A DNA stretch of 14,590 bases from JACKOD01 sp041591635. Its GTDB lineage: Bacteria > Pseudomonadota > Gammaproteobacteria > Pseudomonadales > Oleiphilaceae. Shown piece after piece: positions 14,098-14,590 of the stretch (its first letter is position 1; each line of letters starts with the position of its first letter). The DNA lies in assembly GCA_041591635.1 (NCBI GenBank), contig JBFHRO010000070.1, positions 1 to 14,590 on the forward strand, read 5' to 3'. A program made the translations under genes and the position numbers. The notes below the pieces were generated by a model. The model was not told where the DNA came from, did no database searches, and saw only the letters and a program-made list of their open reading frames with translations.

Positions 14098-14590
14098 ATG
14101 CCAACCCATGCCTGGCACATTCAGCAAGCGACCCGCGCCCTGCATGCACAAGGGGTGATCGCTTATCCCACAGAAGCTGTATGGGGACTGGGTTGCGACC
14201 CCTTCAGCCAACAGGCATTCGAGTGCCTGCTTGATCTGAAGCAGCGGCCGTCGCAAAAAGGGGTGATTCTCATCGGCAGCCGCTTTGAACACTTCGATGC
14301 ACTGCTGAGCGCCCTGCCGCCGGTGCAGCGGGCGCGTGTCGTGGAGGATTCCACAACCCCCACCACCTGGCTGGTACCCGATTCGCAAGGTTTTATTCCT
14401 GCCTGGATTCGCGGCAAACACCCCAAGGTCGCCATTCGCATCAGCCAACACCCCCTGGTGCAGGCCCTGTGCGATACCTTTGGCGGCCCGGTGGTGTCAA
14501 CCTCGGCCAATCCCGCAGGCAAGGCACCCGCACGCTCGGCACTGCGAGTACGGCAGTATTTTCCCTGTGGGCTAACCTATCTGCTACCGG
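14098..14590 (+). CDS. tsaC: L-threonylcarbamoyladenylate synthase TsaC (3' truncated by window)
   Basis: YrdC/Sua5-family enzyme that makes threonylcarbamoyl-AMP from threonine, bicarbonate and ATP, the first step of t6A37 tRNA modification; TsaB, TsaD and TsaE finish it. The frame begins MPTHAWHIQQATRALHAQGV and stays open to the window end (164 codons; the family is about 185-190). VIAYPTEAVWGLGCDP, LKQRP (47-51), KGVILI, AIRISQHPLVQALC and STSANPAGKAPARS are all present. ATG 14098 follows GAGGGGG at four bases. One oddity: where relatives have W-P-G-P-x-T before W-L-V-P, residues 85-90 read STTPTT, with no gap in the alignment. The gene follows dprA by 54 bases, as in Pseudomonas. It should not be confused with the unrelated tsaP. 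Confidence 0.94.
   Translation, partial: MPTHAWHIQQATRALHAQGVIAYPTEAVWGLGCDPFSQQAFECLLDLKQRPSQKGVILIGSRFEHFDALLSALPPVQRARVVEDSTTPTTWLVPDSQGFIPAWIRGKHPKVAIRISQHPLVQALCDTFGGPVVSTSANPAGKAPARSALRVRQYFPCGLTYLLP

Noticed and set aside
1..14590. A defence system, mobile element or other new multi-gene cassette
   Set aside because: Every gene but one belongs to a known housekeeping family in a familiar order; no transposase, integrase, att-like repeat or tRNA was found.

Overview
The window looks like a chromosomal core-gene segment from a gammaproteobacterium of the Pseudomonadales/Cellvibrionales kind. The reasons are high coding density, moderately high GC, two-subunit glycyl-tRNA synthetase genes (glyQ-glyS), and the order def-fmt-rsmB-trkA divergent from a LysM gene followed by dprA and tsaC. 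From memory, this order matches the origin-proximal region of Pseudomonas (PA0016-PA0022). No oriC, tRNA, rRNA, IS element, prophage or CRISPR array was seen. The organism assignment is inference from gene order and protein similarity recalled without a search.

Layout. Positions 1-1217 (+) hold the C-terminal two thirds of an acyl-CoA dehydrogenase-family protein cut by the window edge. It converges on glyS across a perfect 14-bp inverted repeat. glyQ and glyS (minus, 4310-1285) overlap by one base. A 384-bp divergent region (4311-4694) follows, with candidate promoters on both strands, a palindrome and a 13-bp tandem repeat. A protein of unknown function (4710-5486, +) comes next. It has two beta-plus-helix modules and a Lys/Thr/Ser repeat tail, and is the only gene here without a recognised job. 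It converges on a minus-strand operon read def (11414) -> fmt -> rsmB -> trkA -> trkH (5528). def and fmt handle N-terminal formylation and its removal, rsmB methylates 16S rRNA, and trkA/trkH form the potassium uptake system. Divergent from def are a TsaP-like LysM protein (11685-12713), dprA (12784-14043) and the 5' part of tsaC (14098 to the window end).

How the genes fit together. Most serve translation: tRNA-Gly charging, initiator-tRNA formylation and deformylation, rRNA methylation, and tRNA t6A synthesis. Trk forms a second module. TsaP (type IV pilus secretin anchor) next to DprA (RecA loader in transformation) is a pairing that could bear on natural transformation.

No new multi-gene system is evident. 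The points most worth a second look are: a hairpin that covers the tsaC ribosome binding site; a non-canonical sequence where TsaC normally has its W-P-G-P motif; a dprA ribosome binding site in the loop of a palindromic hairpin directly after an intrinsic terminator; the unknown protein at 4710-5486; and the structured leader of glyQ. Several starts (glyQ, fmt, def, tsaP, dprA) were moved from the longest open frame to positions better supported by family alignment or ribosome binding sites.
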